Part shown: positions 7,523-16,448 of the stretch, in pieces
Layout: every line of letters starts with the position of its first letter
Position numbering within the stretch: position 1 is the stretch's first letter
Source of the DNA: a bacterium
GTDB taxonomy: Bacteria > Pseudomonadota > Alphaproteobacteria > Rhizobiales > Aestuariivirgaceae
DNA: 41,655 nucleotides
Assembly: GCA_022842165.1 (NCBI GenBank)
Contig: JALHQC010000038.1
Span: 1-41,655, forward strand
Direction: 5' to 3'
Program-made: the position numbers and the translations under genes
Notes under the pieces: model-generated
Database searches by the model: none
Told to the model about the DNA's origin: nothing
What the model saw: only the letters and a program-made list of their open reading frames with translations

Positions 7523-9307
7523 TTACGGGATGCGCCACAGCGTCGTCGCCTCGAAGCCGGGCAGCGGCTGCTGCTCCGGCCTGCCGATGTGGTTCCACCG
7601 CGCCACCCATTGCCCGCCGGCATTGTAGAAGGGCACGATATAGAAGCCGGACGTCAGCAGCCGGTCCTCGGCCCTGACCGCCGCCACGAAAACCTCGCGC
7701 GTCGTTGCCGTCAGCATGGCGGCAATGGCCTTGTCGACGTTCGCATCGGCGATGCCGGGATAATTGCGCGTGCCCTCGGCCGTCCGCCCCTGCGAACCAA
7801 AATAATTCATCTGCTCGTTGCCGGGCGACAGCGAGTTGAACCACGTCACCGGAATCATGTCGAAATCATAGGAGCGCTGCATGCGGTTGAACTGCGCGGA
7901 ATCGACGATCCGCACATCCGCCTTGATGCCGATCGCGGCAAGCGAGCGCTGATAGTGCAGCGCGATCCGCTCCTGGTCCTTGCTGACGATCGAGATCGTG
8001 AAAGCGAAGGGCTCGCCCGCCGCATTGGTCAGCCCCTCGCCGGTGATGGTCCAGCCGGCTTCCCCCAGCAGCCCCACGGCCTTGCGCAAGGTCTTGCGGT
8101 CGCGGCCCGAGCCATCGCTCACCGGCAGCTGGTAGGTGCCGTCGAGAAATTCCGGCCGCAGCCCGGCGGCGGCATCGCCCAGCACCGCCAGTTCGCGTTG
8201 ATCCGCCGGCACGCCCTTGAAAGAGAGTTCCGAGCCGGAATAATAGCCCTGCGTCCGCCGGAACGCGTTCGAGAACAGATTGGCATTGGCCCATTCGAAG
8301 TCGAACACCATCACCAGCGCCTCGCGCACCCGCACGTCCTCGAACAGCTTGCGCCGCGTGTTGAAGGCAAAGCCGGAAGTCGCCGCCGGCGTCCGCTGCT
8401 CGATCCTTTCGAGCGTGATCTTCCCGTCCTTCACCGCCGGAAAATCATAGGCGGTCGCCCAGCGCGTCGGGTCGGTCTCGATCCGCACATCAGCCTGGCC
8501 CGACTTGAAGGCCTCGAACGCCGCATTGGCGTCGCGGTAATAGTCGAACCGCACCTCGGCGAAATTCCACAAGCCCTTCTGCAGCGGCAGGTCTTTGCCC
8601 CAGTAGTCGGGGTCTTTCACATAGGTGATGCTTTCCCCCGCCTTCACCGGCCCGATCACATAGGGCCCGGAGCCGACGATCGGCTCGAGCGTCGTCTGCG
8701 TGAAATCCTTCCCCTCCCAATAGGCTTTCGAGAGGATCGGCATCAGCCCGACGATCAGCGGCAATTCGCGGTCGCCCGCACTCTGCGTGAAAATGATAGT
8801 GCGGTCATCAGGTGTTTCGACCTTGCTCACCTTGGAGTACGAGTTCTTGAAACCCGGCCGCCCCTTGTCGCGCAGCGTCTCCATGCTGAACACCACATCG
8901 GCGGACGTCACCGGCGTCCCGTCCGAAAACGTCGCCTCGGGCCGCAGCCTGAAGGTGAAGCTCTGGCGGTCGTCAGAAACGTCGATTGATTCCGCCAGCA
9001 GCCCATAGAGCGAGAAGGGCTCCGCCCAGTTCCGCCCCAGCAGGCTTTCGAACACGTAAGTGCGGATGCCCGTCACATCAGCACCCTTGACGATGAAGGG
9101 GTTGACGCTGTCGAAACTGCCGCTCACCGCCTGCCGCAGCTGCCCGCCCTGCGGCGCTTGCGGGTTGGTGTAGGGCAGGTGCCTGAAGTCGGGCGGAAGG
9201 GCGGGCTCGCCCTGCATGGCGATGCCGTGTTGCGGAGCGGCCAATGCGGCACCGGCCAGAAGCCAGCCTGCCGCGGCGAGGGATGCGAAAGCGCGAATCG
9301 TTCTCAT
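7523..9307 (-). CDS. ABC transporter substrate-binding protein, family 5 (YejA-like)
   Basis: A 594-residue periplasmic peptide-binding protein. The start at 9307 (MRTIRAFASLAAAG) gives a signal peptide cleaved after GAALA; the longer open frame to 9415 would bury it behind 36 unlikely residues and overlap the upstream gene. FRHLPYTNPQAPQGG near residue 45 and FDSVNPFIVKG are typical of the YejA/oligopeptide-binding branch. In that branch the protein delivers peptides to an inner-membrane ABC transporter. No permease or ATPase genes are adjacent, so its partner must be elsewhere. It follows hss by 77 bp. Confidence 0.9.
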   Translation of the reverse strand: MRTIRAFASLAAAGWLLAGAALAAPQHGIAMQGEPALPPDFRHLPYTNPQAPQGGQLRQAVSGSFDSVNPFIVKGADVTGIRTYVFESLLGRNWAEPFSLYGLLAESIDVSDDRQSFTFRLRPEATFSDGTPVTSADVVFSMETLRDKGRPGFKNSYSKVSKVETPDDRTIIFTQSAGDRELPLIVGLMPILSKAYWEGKDFTQTTLEPIVGSGPYVIGPVKAGESITYVKDPDYWGKDLPLQKGLWNFAEVRFDYYRDANAAFEAFKSGQADVRIETDPTRWATAYDFPAVKDGKITLERIEQRTPAATSGFAFNTRRKLFEDVRVREALVMVFDFEWANANLFSNAFRRTQGYYSGSELSFKGVPADQRELAVLGDAAAGLRPEFLDGTYQLPVSDGSGRDRKTLRKAVGLLGEAGWTITGEGLTNAAGEPFAFTISIVSKDQERIALHYQRSLAAIGIKADVRIVDSAQFNRMQRSYDFDMIPVTWFNSLSPGNEQMNYFGSQGRTAEGTRNYPGIADANVDKAIAAMLTATTREVFVAAVRAEDRLLTSGFYIVPFYNAGGQWVARWNHIGRPEQQPLPGFEATTLWRIP

Positions 9308-9384
9308 GCGCCGATTGTTACAGAAATTCAGGGAAGCCCTCCATGGCAGCGCGCCGCCGCCCCGCCATGGAGAATGTCTCCGGA

Positions 9385-10815
9385 TTACGGCACCAGAATG
9401 TTCTGGAACTGCCAAGGGTCGCGCTTGTCGATGTCGCCCTCGAAAAGGTGCTCGATCGATTTAAGCGGCGTCCAGTCGGTATAGTAGCCCTTCACGGTGC
9501 CGAGATATGGCCGCTGCACCTCCATGCAGCGCTTGTAATCCATCTCGTCGGTCTCGACGACGCCGGCCGATGGATTCTCGATCGCCCACACGATGCCCGC
9601 CAGTACCGATGAGGTCACCTGCAGCCCCGTGGCGCTCTGATAGGGGGCGAGCTTCCGCGCCTCCTCGATCGACAGTTGCGAGCCATACCAATAGGCATTC
9701 TTCTTGTGGCCATAGACCAGCACGCCCAGCTCATCCATGCCGTCGGCGATCTCGTTTTCGTCCAGCACATGCCACTGCGATTGCCGCTTGCCGCCCGCAC
9801 CCAGCATCTCGTGCCACGAGAGAATGGCGTCGTTGCAGGGGTGATAGGCATAGTGGCAGGTCGGGCGGTAGGTCACCTTCCGGCCGTCCCTCACGGTGAA
9901 ATAATCGGCAATCGAGATCGCCTCGTTGTGGGTCACGAGAAATCCGTAATGCGGCCCCTGCGTCGGCGTCCAGGTGCGCACCCGCGTGTCCGCACCCGGC
10001 CGTTCGATATAGATCGCGGCGCCGTTACCAACCTTGTGCTTCTTGCCCTTGGGCGGCATTTTCTTCTCATGCGTGCCCCAGCCCAGTTCGGCGGGCTGCA
10101 GCCCTTCCGCGATGAAGCCCTCGACCGACCAGGTGTTGAGGAACGTGTCGAAGGGCTTTGGCGCCTTGGTGCGCTGCGTGTCGCGCTCGGCCACGTGAAT
10201 GCCTTTCACGCCGGCGCGCTTCATCAGCTTCGCCCAGCCTTCGCGGGTCGTGGGCTCGGAAACCTTGAGCTTGAGTTCGGCGGCGATGTCCATCAGCGCC
10301 TTCTTGACGAACCACGACACCATGCCGGGGTTTGCCCCGCAGCACGAAACAGCGGTGACGCCCGTGCCCAGTTCCTTCTTCAAGGCAAGCAGGCCCTCGC
10401 GCAGCATGTAGTTGGTGCGCTCGCCGTGGGTGGCATTGGGATTGTCGTAATAGCCTTTCCACGGCTCGATCACCGTATCGACGTAGAGGGAGTTGGTCTC
10501 GCGCGCCACGCGCATGATGTCGAGGCTTCCGACATCGACGGACAGGTTCACGATAAGGGCGCGCTCCGGGCCGGAGGTGAGCAGGGGCTTCAGCACCTGG
10601 CGGTAGTTCTTCCGTGTCAGGCCTTCATTGATGAAGGCCGCGCCCTGATGCTCGGCCAGCTGGCTGCGGGACGCGTCCGGATCGATCACCGTGATCTGCG
10701 AAGGGCTGCACTTGATGTGGCGCAGGATCAGCGGCAGCGTGCCCCGTCCGATCGAGCCGAAGCCGATCATTACGATGGGGCCATTCCAGGTGGCGTGCAC
10801 GGGCCAGTTGGTCAT
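9385..10815 (-). CDS. hss: Homospermidine synthase
   Basis: A 476-residue NAD-dependent enzyme that makes homospermidine from putrescine (two putrescines, or putrescine and spermidine), the typical polyamine of many alphaproteobacteria. A Rossmann motif MIGFGSIGRGTLPL lies at about residues 17-30, and ITVIDPD marks the end of the second strand. The block GVTAVSCCGANPGMVSWFVK is characteristic of the bacterial enzyme. Length fits the family. The start at 10815 is preceded by AGGAGT. It lies 91 bp after the amidohydrolase on the same strand and may share its transcript. Confidence 0.95.
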   Translation of the reverse strand: MTNWPVHATWNGPIVMIGFGSIGRGTLPLILRHIKCSPSQITVIDPDASRSQLAEHQGAAFINEGLTRKNYRQVLKPLLTSGPERALIVNLSVDVGSLDIMRVARETNSLYVDTVIEPWKGYYDNPNATHGERTNYMLREGLLALKKELGTGVTAVSCCGANPGMVSWFVKKALMDIAAELKLKVSEPTTREGWAKLMKRAGVKGIHVAERDTQRTKAPKPFDTFLNTWSVEGFIAEGLQPAELGWGTHEKKMPPKGKKHKVGNGAAIYIERPGADTRVRTWTPTQGPHYGFLVTHNEAISIADYFTVRDGRKVTYRPTCHYAYHPCNDAILSWHEMLGAGGKRQSQWHVLDENEIADGMDELGVLVYGHKKNAYWYGSQLSIEEARKLAPYQSATGLQVTSSVLAGIVWAIENPSAGVVETDEMDYKRCMEVQRPYLGTVKGYYTDWTPLKSIEHLFEGDIDKRDPWQFQNILVP

Positions 10816-10906
10816 TTCATCGGAACTCCTGTGTTGAATGAAAAGAGCGTGCGCAATTAGCGCAAAGCCAAGTCACTGAATACAAGAATCTTGTTGGCCC
10901 AAAAGT

Positions 10907-12346
10907 TCAGCCGGCGATGGGAAAAGAAGGCTTGAACAATTGCTCCGTGGAAGGATGGCCCGGCGCCCGCGCCGTGTGGCTCGCTTCCAGCTTCGCAAAC
11001 AGCGTCTGTGCCCGCTGCCGCAACTCGCCGTCGTCGATGCCCGGCAGCGCGCGGTTCGTCATCACCGGGCGGCCGGCGATCCATGAATGCGTGAAGTCCC
11101 GCCCCGTGCCAGCGAGCAGCATGGTCTTGATGGGGTCGATGATCGGGCCGAGGTGCAGCCCGGTGAGGTCGAACACGGTGATGTCGGCCAGCGCCCCCGC
11201 GTTCAGGCGCCCGATGTCGCTGCGGCCCAGCGCCTTGGCGCCACCCAGCGTGGCGGCGTTGTAGAACGCTGCGGCACTCGCCGTTTCGCCGCCATCCACC
11301 ACGCGGCAGATGTTGAGGCCCTGGCGCATATTGTCGACGAGGTCCGGCGGGTTGGTGTCGGTGCCCATGGCGATGGTGATGCCGCGCGCCGAATAGCTGG
11401 CGAACGAGCGCAGCGCATCGCCAAAGCGCGCGAAGACGACGGGGCAGTGAACCAGCGAAGCGCCGCTCTCCGCCAGCAGGTCGAGATCGCCGTCTTCGAG
11501 GAAGATGCCATGCGGCAGAACGGCGCGCGAATTCAGAAGGCCAAGACCATGAAGCCAGCGATAGGGCGATTGACCGTGCAGCCTGCCGACCAGCTCGACC
11601 TCATAGCGCGACTGGCAGCAGTGCAGCCGCACCGGAACATTTGCAGCGCGCGAAATCTCGGCCGTGCGCTGCAGCAGCTTGGGCGTACAGGTCTCGATCC
11701 TGTTGGGCGCCAGGAAGCCGCGGATCAGCCCATCGCCTGCACCATCGAAATCACGGATGTAGCGCTCCGCCGCAGCGAGCCCGTCGAGCCCCTTTGTCTC
11801 ATCCCAGTGCTGCGAGATGTTGCCATGATCATCGGTGAGCGAGATGCCGGACATGTAGCAAGGCCCGAGATAGGCCCTGAGACCAAGCTCCTGCGCAATC
11901 CCCGCAACGCCCGCGAACTCCTCGTAGGTTTCGCCCCACTGCCGGTAGCTCATCGAGGTGATCGGCATCGCCGTGGTGATGCCGTTGCGGATCAGCTGCG
12001 CGAAGGCATAGCGATACTTGAACTGGCCTTCCTCGAATGTATAGGCATCGCGCGGCCCCTCGCGGAGATAGTCCGCCGTCCATTTGCGCCCCAGCGTCCA
12101 GTCCGGCCCATTGTCGAGCGTCAGCACCGTCGAATCGAGATCGCCCAGCGCATCGAGGTCGATGAACCCCGGCCCGATGATGGCGTTACCATAATCGATG
12201 CGCTCGTCCACATGGCCTTCGAAGCCGCGCCCCACGAAGATGATGCGCGGTCCCTCGAACACCACTTCGCCATTCCGCCAGATGACATGGCCCTTGCCAT
12301 CGAAGCCGATCACCCGGCTCGCGGTCAGCAGAATGCGCTTGGTCAT
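10907..12346 (-). CDS. Amidohydrolase / chlorohydrolase-family protein with altered metal motif
   Basis: A 479-residue TIM-barrel hydrolase resembling AtzA/TrzN and SAH/MTA deaminases. Seen are the N-terminal beta domain, the barrel entry GPGFIDLDALGD (about 58-69), the barrel histidine in PVRLHCCQS, LPHGIFL, and GTDTNPPD with the conserved aspartate. The usual HxH pair after the first strand (GxxNxHxH) is replaced by DLDAL, so metal binding must differ or be lost. The substrate is unknown. The start at 12346 overlaps the upstream gene's stop by four bases (ATGA), which suggests translational coupling. The alternative start at 12391 lies inside that gene. Confidence 0.82.
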   Translation of the reverse strand: MTKRILLTASRVIGFDGKGHVIWRNGEVVFEGPRIIFVGRGFEGHVDERIDYGNAIIGPGFIDLDALGDLDSTVLTLDNGPDWTLGRKWTADYLREGPRDAYTFEEGQFKYRYAFAQLIRNGITTAMPITSMSYRQWGETYEEFAGVAGIAQELGLRAYLGPCYMSGISLTDDHGNISQHWDETKGLDGLAAAERYIRDFDGAGDGLIRGFLAPNRIETCTPKLLQRTAEISRAANVPVRLHCCQSRYEVELVGRLHGQSPYRWLHGLGLLNSRAVLPHGIFLEDGDLDLLAESGASLVHCPVVFARFGDALRSFASYSARGITIAMGTDTNPPDLVDNMRQGLNICRVVDGGETASAAAFYNAATLGGAKALGRSDIGRLNAGALADITVFDLTGLHLGPIIDPIKTMLLAGTGRDFTHSWIAGRPVMTNRALPGIDDGELRQRAQTLFAKLEASHTARAPGHPSTEQLFKPSFPIAG

Positions 12347-12642
12347 TCCGGCTGATCCGCCTGCGCGGGCTGCGCTTGCGCATGCCGCCATGTCTCCCAG
12401 GCGATGCGGGCGGACTTGTAGGCATCGATCACCGAGATGCCATAGATGAAGATACCGCCCACATGCCGCGCGAAAAAGCTCGCCGTCTCCGGCATCATTT
12501 TCACGCTCACCCAGCCGAGGACAATGGTGAAGAACAGGAACATCAGCCCGCGCTGCGGCTTGCCCTGCAGCACATGGCCGGCACCGGGCAGCACAACTGC
12601 GGCAGCGAGAACGGTATAGGGATTTCGGGGTTGCGTGCTCAT
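12343..12642 (-). CDS. Small two-helix membrane protein
   Basis: A 99-residue protein of unknown function. Hydrophobic segments lie at about residues 8-24 and 31-48, with a further weakly hydrophobic stretch near 60-72 (VGGIFIYGISVIDAYKSA). The PGAGHVLQGKPQRG motif between the first segments recalls small TM2-like or DUF5683-like proteins, but I do not claim membership. Its start overlaps the stop of the upstream 226-residue gene by four bases and its stop overlaps the amidohydrolase start, so the three genes form a tight operon. Confidence 0.75.
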   Translation of the reverse strand: MSTQPRNPYTVLAAAVVLPGAGHVLQGKPQRGLMFLFFTIVLGWVSVKMMPETASFFARHVGGIFIYGISVIDAYKSARIAWETWRHAQAQPAQADQPE

Positions 12643-13319
12643 GACTGCTGACTGTGCCAGTCCTCGATGTCGTTGCGCAAGGCCAGCAGCCGGTCGAGCA
12701 TGTCTTTCAGCATGCCGGGGTCGAGAGCGGCCTCCCCGAAGTCCGCCTGCCGGAACACGCCATATCGCGCGCGGTCGGCCTCCGCCATCATCACCACCAT
12801 GCGAAGCCCCTTGGGGTTGATCAGCAGTTCCTTGCCTCGCGGCCCGAAAAACGGCTCGAGATGCGGCGCCACCACATGTGCAGGGATCAGATGCGCGGGA
12901 TCGTCGGTGCGCACCACGGCATGCTCGGGAAAATCTGGCGGCCGTTCGATACTCACCGGCAGCCGGTCAAAATTGGAAAATGTCGCCGGTCCCGCGGGCC
13001 GCATCATCAGATTGAAGGTGGAGGTGATCGGAAGCGCTTCGGGAATCGTCACCATCAGCCACAGGCTCGGCAGCTTGCGAACGGGCAGCGTATCGGTGAT
13101 TGCCTTCACCTGCACTTCATGCCCCTGATAGCGCCCGTTGAGGCAGAGGGTTCCAGCAGCCTCCCCGGCAGTGATGCGCGGCGCGTCGAGTATCCCCGCC
13201 GCCTCCCCAAAAAACGCATGGGGCGCCGCCTTGCGCTTTGCCATGGCGTCGAGGAACTGCCGCGCCAGAAGTGCCGCGAGCGCAAGCGCCGCAATGATGC
13301 TGAAGACTGTCTGCCACAT
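12639..13319 (-). CDS. Membrane-anchored protein of unknown function
   Basis: A 226-residue protein with one N-terminal membrane segment (about residues 4-22, FSIIAALALAALLARQF) and a soluble remainder of mixed beta structure, including the block KLPSLWLMVTIPEALP. No catalytic motif was recognised. It is the first gene of the operon leading into the 99-residue protein and the amidohydrolase. It starts just beyond the terminator of the permease operon. Confidence 0.7.
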   Translation of the reverse strand: MWQTVFSIIAALALAALLARQFLDAMAKRKAAPHAFFGEAAGILDAPRITAGEAAGTLCLNGRYQGHEVQVKAITDTLPVRKLPSLWLMVTIPEALPITSTFNLMMRPAGPATFSNFDRLPVSIERPPDFPEHAVVRTDDPAHLIPAHVVAPHLEPFFGPRGKELLINPKGLRMVVMMAEADRARYGVFRQADFGEAALDPGMLKDMLDRLLALRNDIEDWHSQQS

Positions 13320-13345
13320 GAAACTGTGTTACCGGAACTGCCGTG

Positions 13346-13384
13346 CCGTGGAAACAGAAACGGCCCGCCACGGGGCGGGCCGTT
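13346..13384 (-). terminator. Intrinsic terminator of the permease operon
   Basis: A perfect 11-bp stem, AACGGCCCGCC (13359-13369) and GGCGGGCCGTT (13374-13384), with a four-base loop. Read on the minus strand it is followed by TTTCTGTTTCC. It lies 16 bp after the permease stop. Confidence 0.88.
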
Positions 13385-13399
13385 CCGTCATCTGGCGTA

Positions 13400-14803
13400 T
13401 CAGTAACCGCGCGGCTTTGGCCACGGCATGGTGAACTGGTCACCGCGCTTCACATAGCGGTAGCGGTAGAAGTGGAACCACACCGACATGATGATGTAGA
13501 ACACCACCATCGCGGTCAGTTGCGCGCCGTAGCCCAGGAAGATCGCGAAATAGGTGACTACGCACAGCACGAAAAGCACCACGGCGGGAAGCGGGTGGAA
13601 CGGATGCGTATATCCGCGCCGGATCGTTCCCAACGGCCACTTGTTCCGGAACATGATGATGTTCACGCTCATGAAGGTATAGTGCAGAACGCCCGACAGG
13701 ATCGAGAAGGTGATCGCTTGGCCGAGGTTCGCTATGAATGCGAAGGCCAGTGCAATCGGCAGCAGGAACAGGATCGAGCGGTAGGGTGTCCGGTACTTCG
13801 GATGAACGGCCGAGAACCATGTGGGCAGGTACCGGTCGCGGCCAAGCGAGAACCAGGCACGCGCCGCATCGTTGATGCAGCCGTTGGCGGAAGCCACCGC
13901 CGCGAGGATGGTGGCGATGAACATCATCGTCTCCAGCGTCTTGCTGCCGGTCAGCTTGCCCGCGTCGAGCAGCGGGTAGTAGGTGAAGCCGAGGTACTGC
14001 CACGGCATCAGCGAGGCGCAGATATACCAGGTGAGCGACGCGCCGATCAGCAGCGTGATCATCCCGGCCATGGTGCCATAGGGCAGCGAGCGTGCGGGCG
14101 AGCGTACTTCTTCCGCCGCCTGTGTCGTGCCTTCGATCCCGAGATAATACCAGATGCCCCAGTGGAAACCGGCGATGACACCGATCCAGCCATAGGGCAG
14201 GGCATTCTCCGGCGTCACCATTTCGCCAAGCTTCAGCACCGCGCCCTGGCTCCACGGCTGCACCGAGAAGAACAGGACGATGATGGCGAGATAGGCGATG
14301 GCGGTGATGACGAAGTTCACGTTCAGCGTCATCAGCACGCCGCGGTAGTTGAGCGTCGCCAGTACGACGATGACAGTGGCGATGGCGCCCCTGTAGTGCC
14401 AGTCCCCGAACCCGTCGCCCGCATAGGCCTTGATGGTGTCGGCGATCAGGATGGCGTTCGAAACCTCGAGCATCGTGTAGGCGAACACGAGGTAGAGCGC
14501 CACGTTGAAGGCCATCAGCGGCCCGACGATGTGCTTGGCCTGGGCATATTGCCCGCCGGCGGCGGCAACCGTCGAGGTCACTTCCGAGTCGATCATGGCA
14601 ACAGACGTGTAGAGAAGTCCGATCACCCAGCAGATGATCAGCGCGGCGAGTGTGCCGCCCTTGTCGGCGGCAAAGTTCCAGCCGGTATATTCGCCGACCA
14701 GCACGATGCCCACGCCCAGCGCCCACACATGTGCGGGGCCGAGAACGCGGAGCAGGGAAACCTTTTGTACGGGGGCCGATGAGGCCGCAGCAGCTTGAAC
14801 CAT
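13400..14803 (-). CDS. APC-family amino acid / ethanolamine-type permease
   Basis: A 467-residue inner-membrane transporter with about 12 hydrophobic segments. The first helix region VGIVLVGEYTGWNFA carries the unwound glycine-rich segment of the APC fold, and AAAGGQYAQAKHIVGP matches the second conserved block. The overall pattern is closest to ethanolamine permeases of the amino acid/polyamine/organocation superfamily. The substrate is not proven, and no ethanolamine lyase genes are near. A strong ribosome site GAGGAGG precedes the start and overlaps the stop of the tiny gene at 14814-14975. It is the last gene of a four-gene operon with three small membrane proteins. Confidence 0.85.
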   Translation of the reverse strand: MVQAAAASSAPVQKVSLLRVLGPAHVWALGVGIVLVGEYTGWNFAADKGGTLAALIICWVIGLLYTSVAMIDSEVTSTVAAAGGQYAQAKHIVGPLMAFNVALYLVFAYTMLEVSNAILIADTIKAYAGDGFGDWHYRGAIATVIVVLATLNYRGVLMTLNVNFVITAIAYLAIIVLFFSVQPWSQGAVLKLGEMVTPENALPYGWIGVIAGFHWGIWYYLGIEGTTQAAEEVRSPARSLPYGTMAGMITLLIGASLTWYICASLMPWQYLGFTYYPLLDAGKLTGSKTLETMMFIATILAAVASANGCINDAARAWFSLGRDRYLPTWFSAVHPKYRTPYRSILFLLPIALAFAFIANLGQAITFSILSGVLHYTFMSVNIIMFRNKWPLGTIRRGYTHPFHPLPAVVLFVLCVVTYFAIFLGYGAQLTAMVVFYIIMSVWFHFYRYRYVKRGDQFTMPWPKPRGY

Positions 14804-14813
14804 TGTTGCCTCC

Positions 14814-14975
14814 TCAGAGCTTGTGTTTTTCGGACGTCGCTTCGATCTCGCCTTCGCGCGAGGATGTCAGCGTTTCTTCCGAATAGGATGTATCGACCTT
14901 GAACCAGTCATAGACCATCCAGAGGACGAGTGCGGCGGAAACGGCCCAGCCGATATTGACGACGGTGATCCACAT
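14814..14975 (-). CDS. 53-residue single-helix membrane protein
   Basis: A short gene. It starts at 14975 (MWITVVNIGW) with GAGGAG just upstream and ends at 14816-14814. Residues 3-22 form one membrane segment, followed by a polar tail rich in S, T and E. Its stop lies 10 bp before the permease start and inside the permease ribosome site, so translation of the two is probably coupled. It may be a small permease subunit or stabiliser; this is inference from position only. Confidence 0.7.
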   Translation of the reverse strand: MWITVVNIGWAVSAALVLWMVYDWFKVDTSYSEETLTSSREGEIEATSEKHKL

Positions 14976-14987
14976 GTTTGCCGCTCC

Positions 14988-15368
14988 TCACTTGCCGTTG
15001 AACTTTTCGTCGATCACCTCGCGGTACTCCTTGTCGGAGGCCCGGAAGAGGAAGACGAAATAGCCGACGATCACAACCGTCATGATAAGAAGCTGCAGCC
15101 AGTCGATCGTGTAGTCGAACTTGTTCTGGATGATGTCATGCGCGGCGGCGGCATCGGCAAAGCCGAGCTTCACCCACTGCTCGACCTGAACGGGTGTCTG
15201 CCCCAGCAGCTCCCAGGTCGGGTTCTCGATTTTCTCGATGGCCCGCGAGACGCCCGCCCATCCGGCCTGCAGCGGCAGCCACAGGGCGAGGAAGATCGCC
15301 GCGACGACGAAGATGATGTCAATCCACTGCATGGCCCGGGATTGATCGGGAGGTGTGTATTTTGCCAT
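14988..15368 (-). CDS. Small two-helix membrane protein of the permease operon
   Basis: A 126-residue unknown protein with membrane segments at about residues 15-36 (IDIIFVVAAIFLALWLPLQ) and 89-108 (LQLLIMTVVIVGYFVFLF). Between them is an amphipathic region (VEQWVKLGFADAAAAHDI). It lies 12 bp upstream of the 53-residue gene and 9 bp after the 95-residue gene, on one transcript with the permease. Confidence 0.75.
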   Translation of the reverse strand: MAKYTPPDQSRAMQWIDIIFVVAAIFLALWLPLQAGWAGVSRAIEKIENPTWELLGQTPVQVEQWVKLGFADAAAAHDIIQNKFDYTIDWLQLLIMTVVIVGYFVFLFRASDKEYREVIDEKFNGK

Positions 15369-15377
15369 GGTCCTGCC

Positions 15378-15665
15378 TCAGCCCTTCTTCCGCCGGGATT
15401 CATCGAGCATCTTGATGTCGAGGCCGTAGATGAAGTCCTTGTCGGTGGAATAGTTCTTCACCATGGCCGCGATCGATGCGGTGTTGAAAATCAGCACGGC
15501 CGCCGCGGCCACCAGGGCCACGATGCGCACGCCGCTGTGCGGAATGTGCGGCCAGGACATGAACAGCACGAACAGTACGACGACCCATAGCACGACGATG
15601 AAAGCCCATGCCCCGCGAACGTCGCCACGGTACATCGACTCAATGCGCTCATTGAGATCAGACAT
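15378..15665 (-). CDS. Small two-helix membrane protein, first gene of the permease operon
   Basis: A 95-residue unknown protein with membrane segments at about 20-38 (AWAFIVVLWVVVLFVLFMS) and 46-68 (VRIVALVAAAAVLIFNTAS). The start at 15665 has GGGAGGGAAATAG before it. It is the promoter-proximal gene of the operon 15665-13400; its leader carries the inverted repeat at 15695-15741. Confidence 0.75.
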   Translation of the reverse strand: MSDLNERIESMYRGDVRGAWAFIVVLWVVVLFVLFMSWPHIPHSGVRIVALVAAAAVLIFNTASIAAMVKNYSTDKDFIYGLDIKMLDESRRKKG

Positions 15666-15694
15666 CTATTTCCCTCCCGGCGGCCAGCCATTTT

Positions 15695-15741
15695 CCCCTC
15701 AGCGGGCTGGGCCATCCCCCATTGAGTCGTTTGCTGAGGGG
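15695..15741 (-). promoter_or_regulatory. Inverted repeat in the leader of the permease operon
   Basis: A perfect 9-bp inverted repeat, CCCCTCAGC (15695-15703) and GCTGAGGGG (15733-15741), lies 30-76 bp before the first start codon. The enclosed 29 bases include a further GGG/CCC pairing. It could be an RNA structure controlling the operon or a protein site. It matches no riboswitch I can name. Confidence 0.4.
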
Positions 15742-15830
15742 TAATTTTGTTATCTGTCAGGAAACGCCCGCGCTGGCTGATTGTCAAGCAATCTGGTGAG
15801 GTATTGAGCAGCCCAATGCCCAAAGCTGCG

Positions 15831-16355
15831 TCACCTGCGGGGAGATTTGAAACTTTCCATCAAGCTGCCTAACGCATGGGCAGACTTCGCCGTTCCGAGC
15901 GTCACCATCGTCAGTTCGGGATAGTTGAACAGCCGGTTGAACCGCCCCATCAGCCGCTGTTCCCAGTGGACGTCGAGTGCCGCACGCTCGGGCGGCGCCA
16001 CGTCGAACTGCAGGCTGTAGGATCGCCCGTTGAAGATCACCGCCCATGAAATCGCCGCCCACGGGATAGTCGCGTCGGCGATCCGCCGGTCCACCAGCCC
16101 GCCGTCCCGCATCTCGATGGCGGGCCCTTGCCCCAGCCGCCACACTCGCCACGAGACCCCGGTCATCACCACGCCCACCACCGCCAGCAGCAGCCCGCAG
16201 CCGATCGTCACGCCCGCCAGCCCATTCTCGCCCGCGCCGAGCCAGCTTGCCCCCACGCCCGCGAAGACGAGGCCCACCGCCACCTCGACCGCCCAGAACA
16301 CCGTGAGGATCCGCGCCCAGAACGGCCGGTTGTGAATGATGACGGGCTCTGCCAT
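15831..16355 (-). CDS. Two-helix membrane protein with PH-like domain, function unknown
   Basis: A 174-residue protein. The start at 16355 (MAEPVIIHNRPFWAR) is chosen because it leaves a gap to the divergent parE start at 16449; the longer frame would overlap it. Two membrane segments at about 15-37 and 43-65 are followed by a small beta-rich domain (GGLVDRRIADATIPWAAISWAVI), similar in layout to bacterial PH-domain (YdbT-like) membrane proteins. No function is assigned. It shares a 93-bp divergent intergenic region with parE. Confidence 0.65.
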   Translation of the reverse strand: MAEPVIIHNRPFWARILTVFWAVEVAVGLVFAGVGASWLGAGENGLAGVTIGCGLLLAVVGVVMTGVSWRVWRLGQGPAIEMRDGGLVDRRIADATIPWAAISWAVIFNGRSYSLQFDVAPPERAALDVHWEQRLMGRFNRLFNYPELTMVTLGTAKSAHALGSLMESFKSPRR

Positions 16356-16448
16356 GCCGTAACTGCGCCGCGAGACGGCGATGAAGTCAAGTGTTGCCTT
16401 GATGCCCCTGCACGCGATACTCACGCCTGAAACGATTCGGGAACGAAA

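Noticed and set aside
7589-8989. 466-codon plus-strand open frame
   Set aside because: Shadow of the YejA-like gene; composition-driven, with His/Arg-rich nonsense sequence and no ribosome site.
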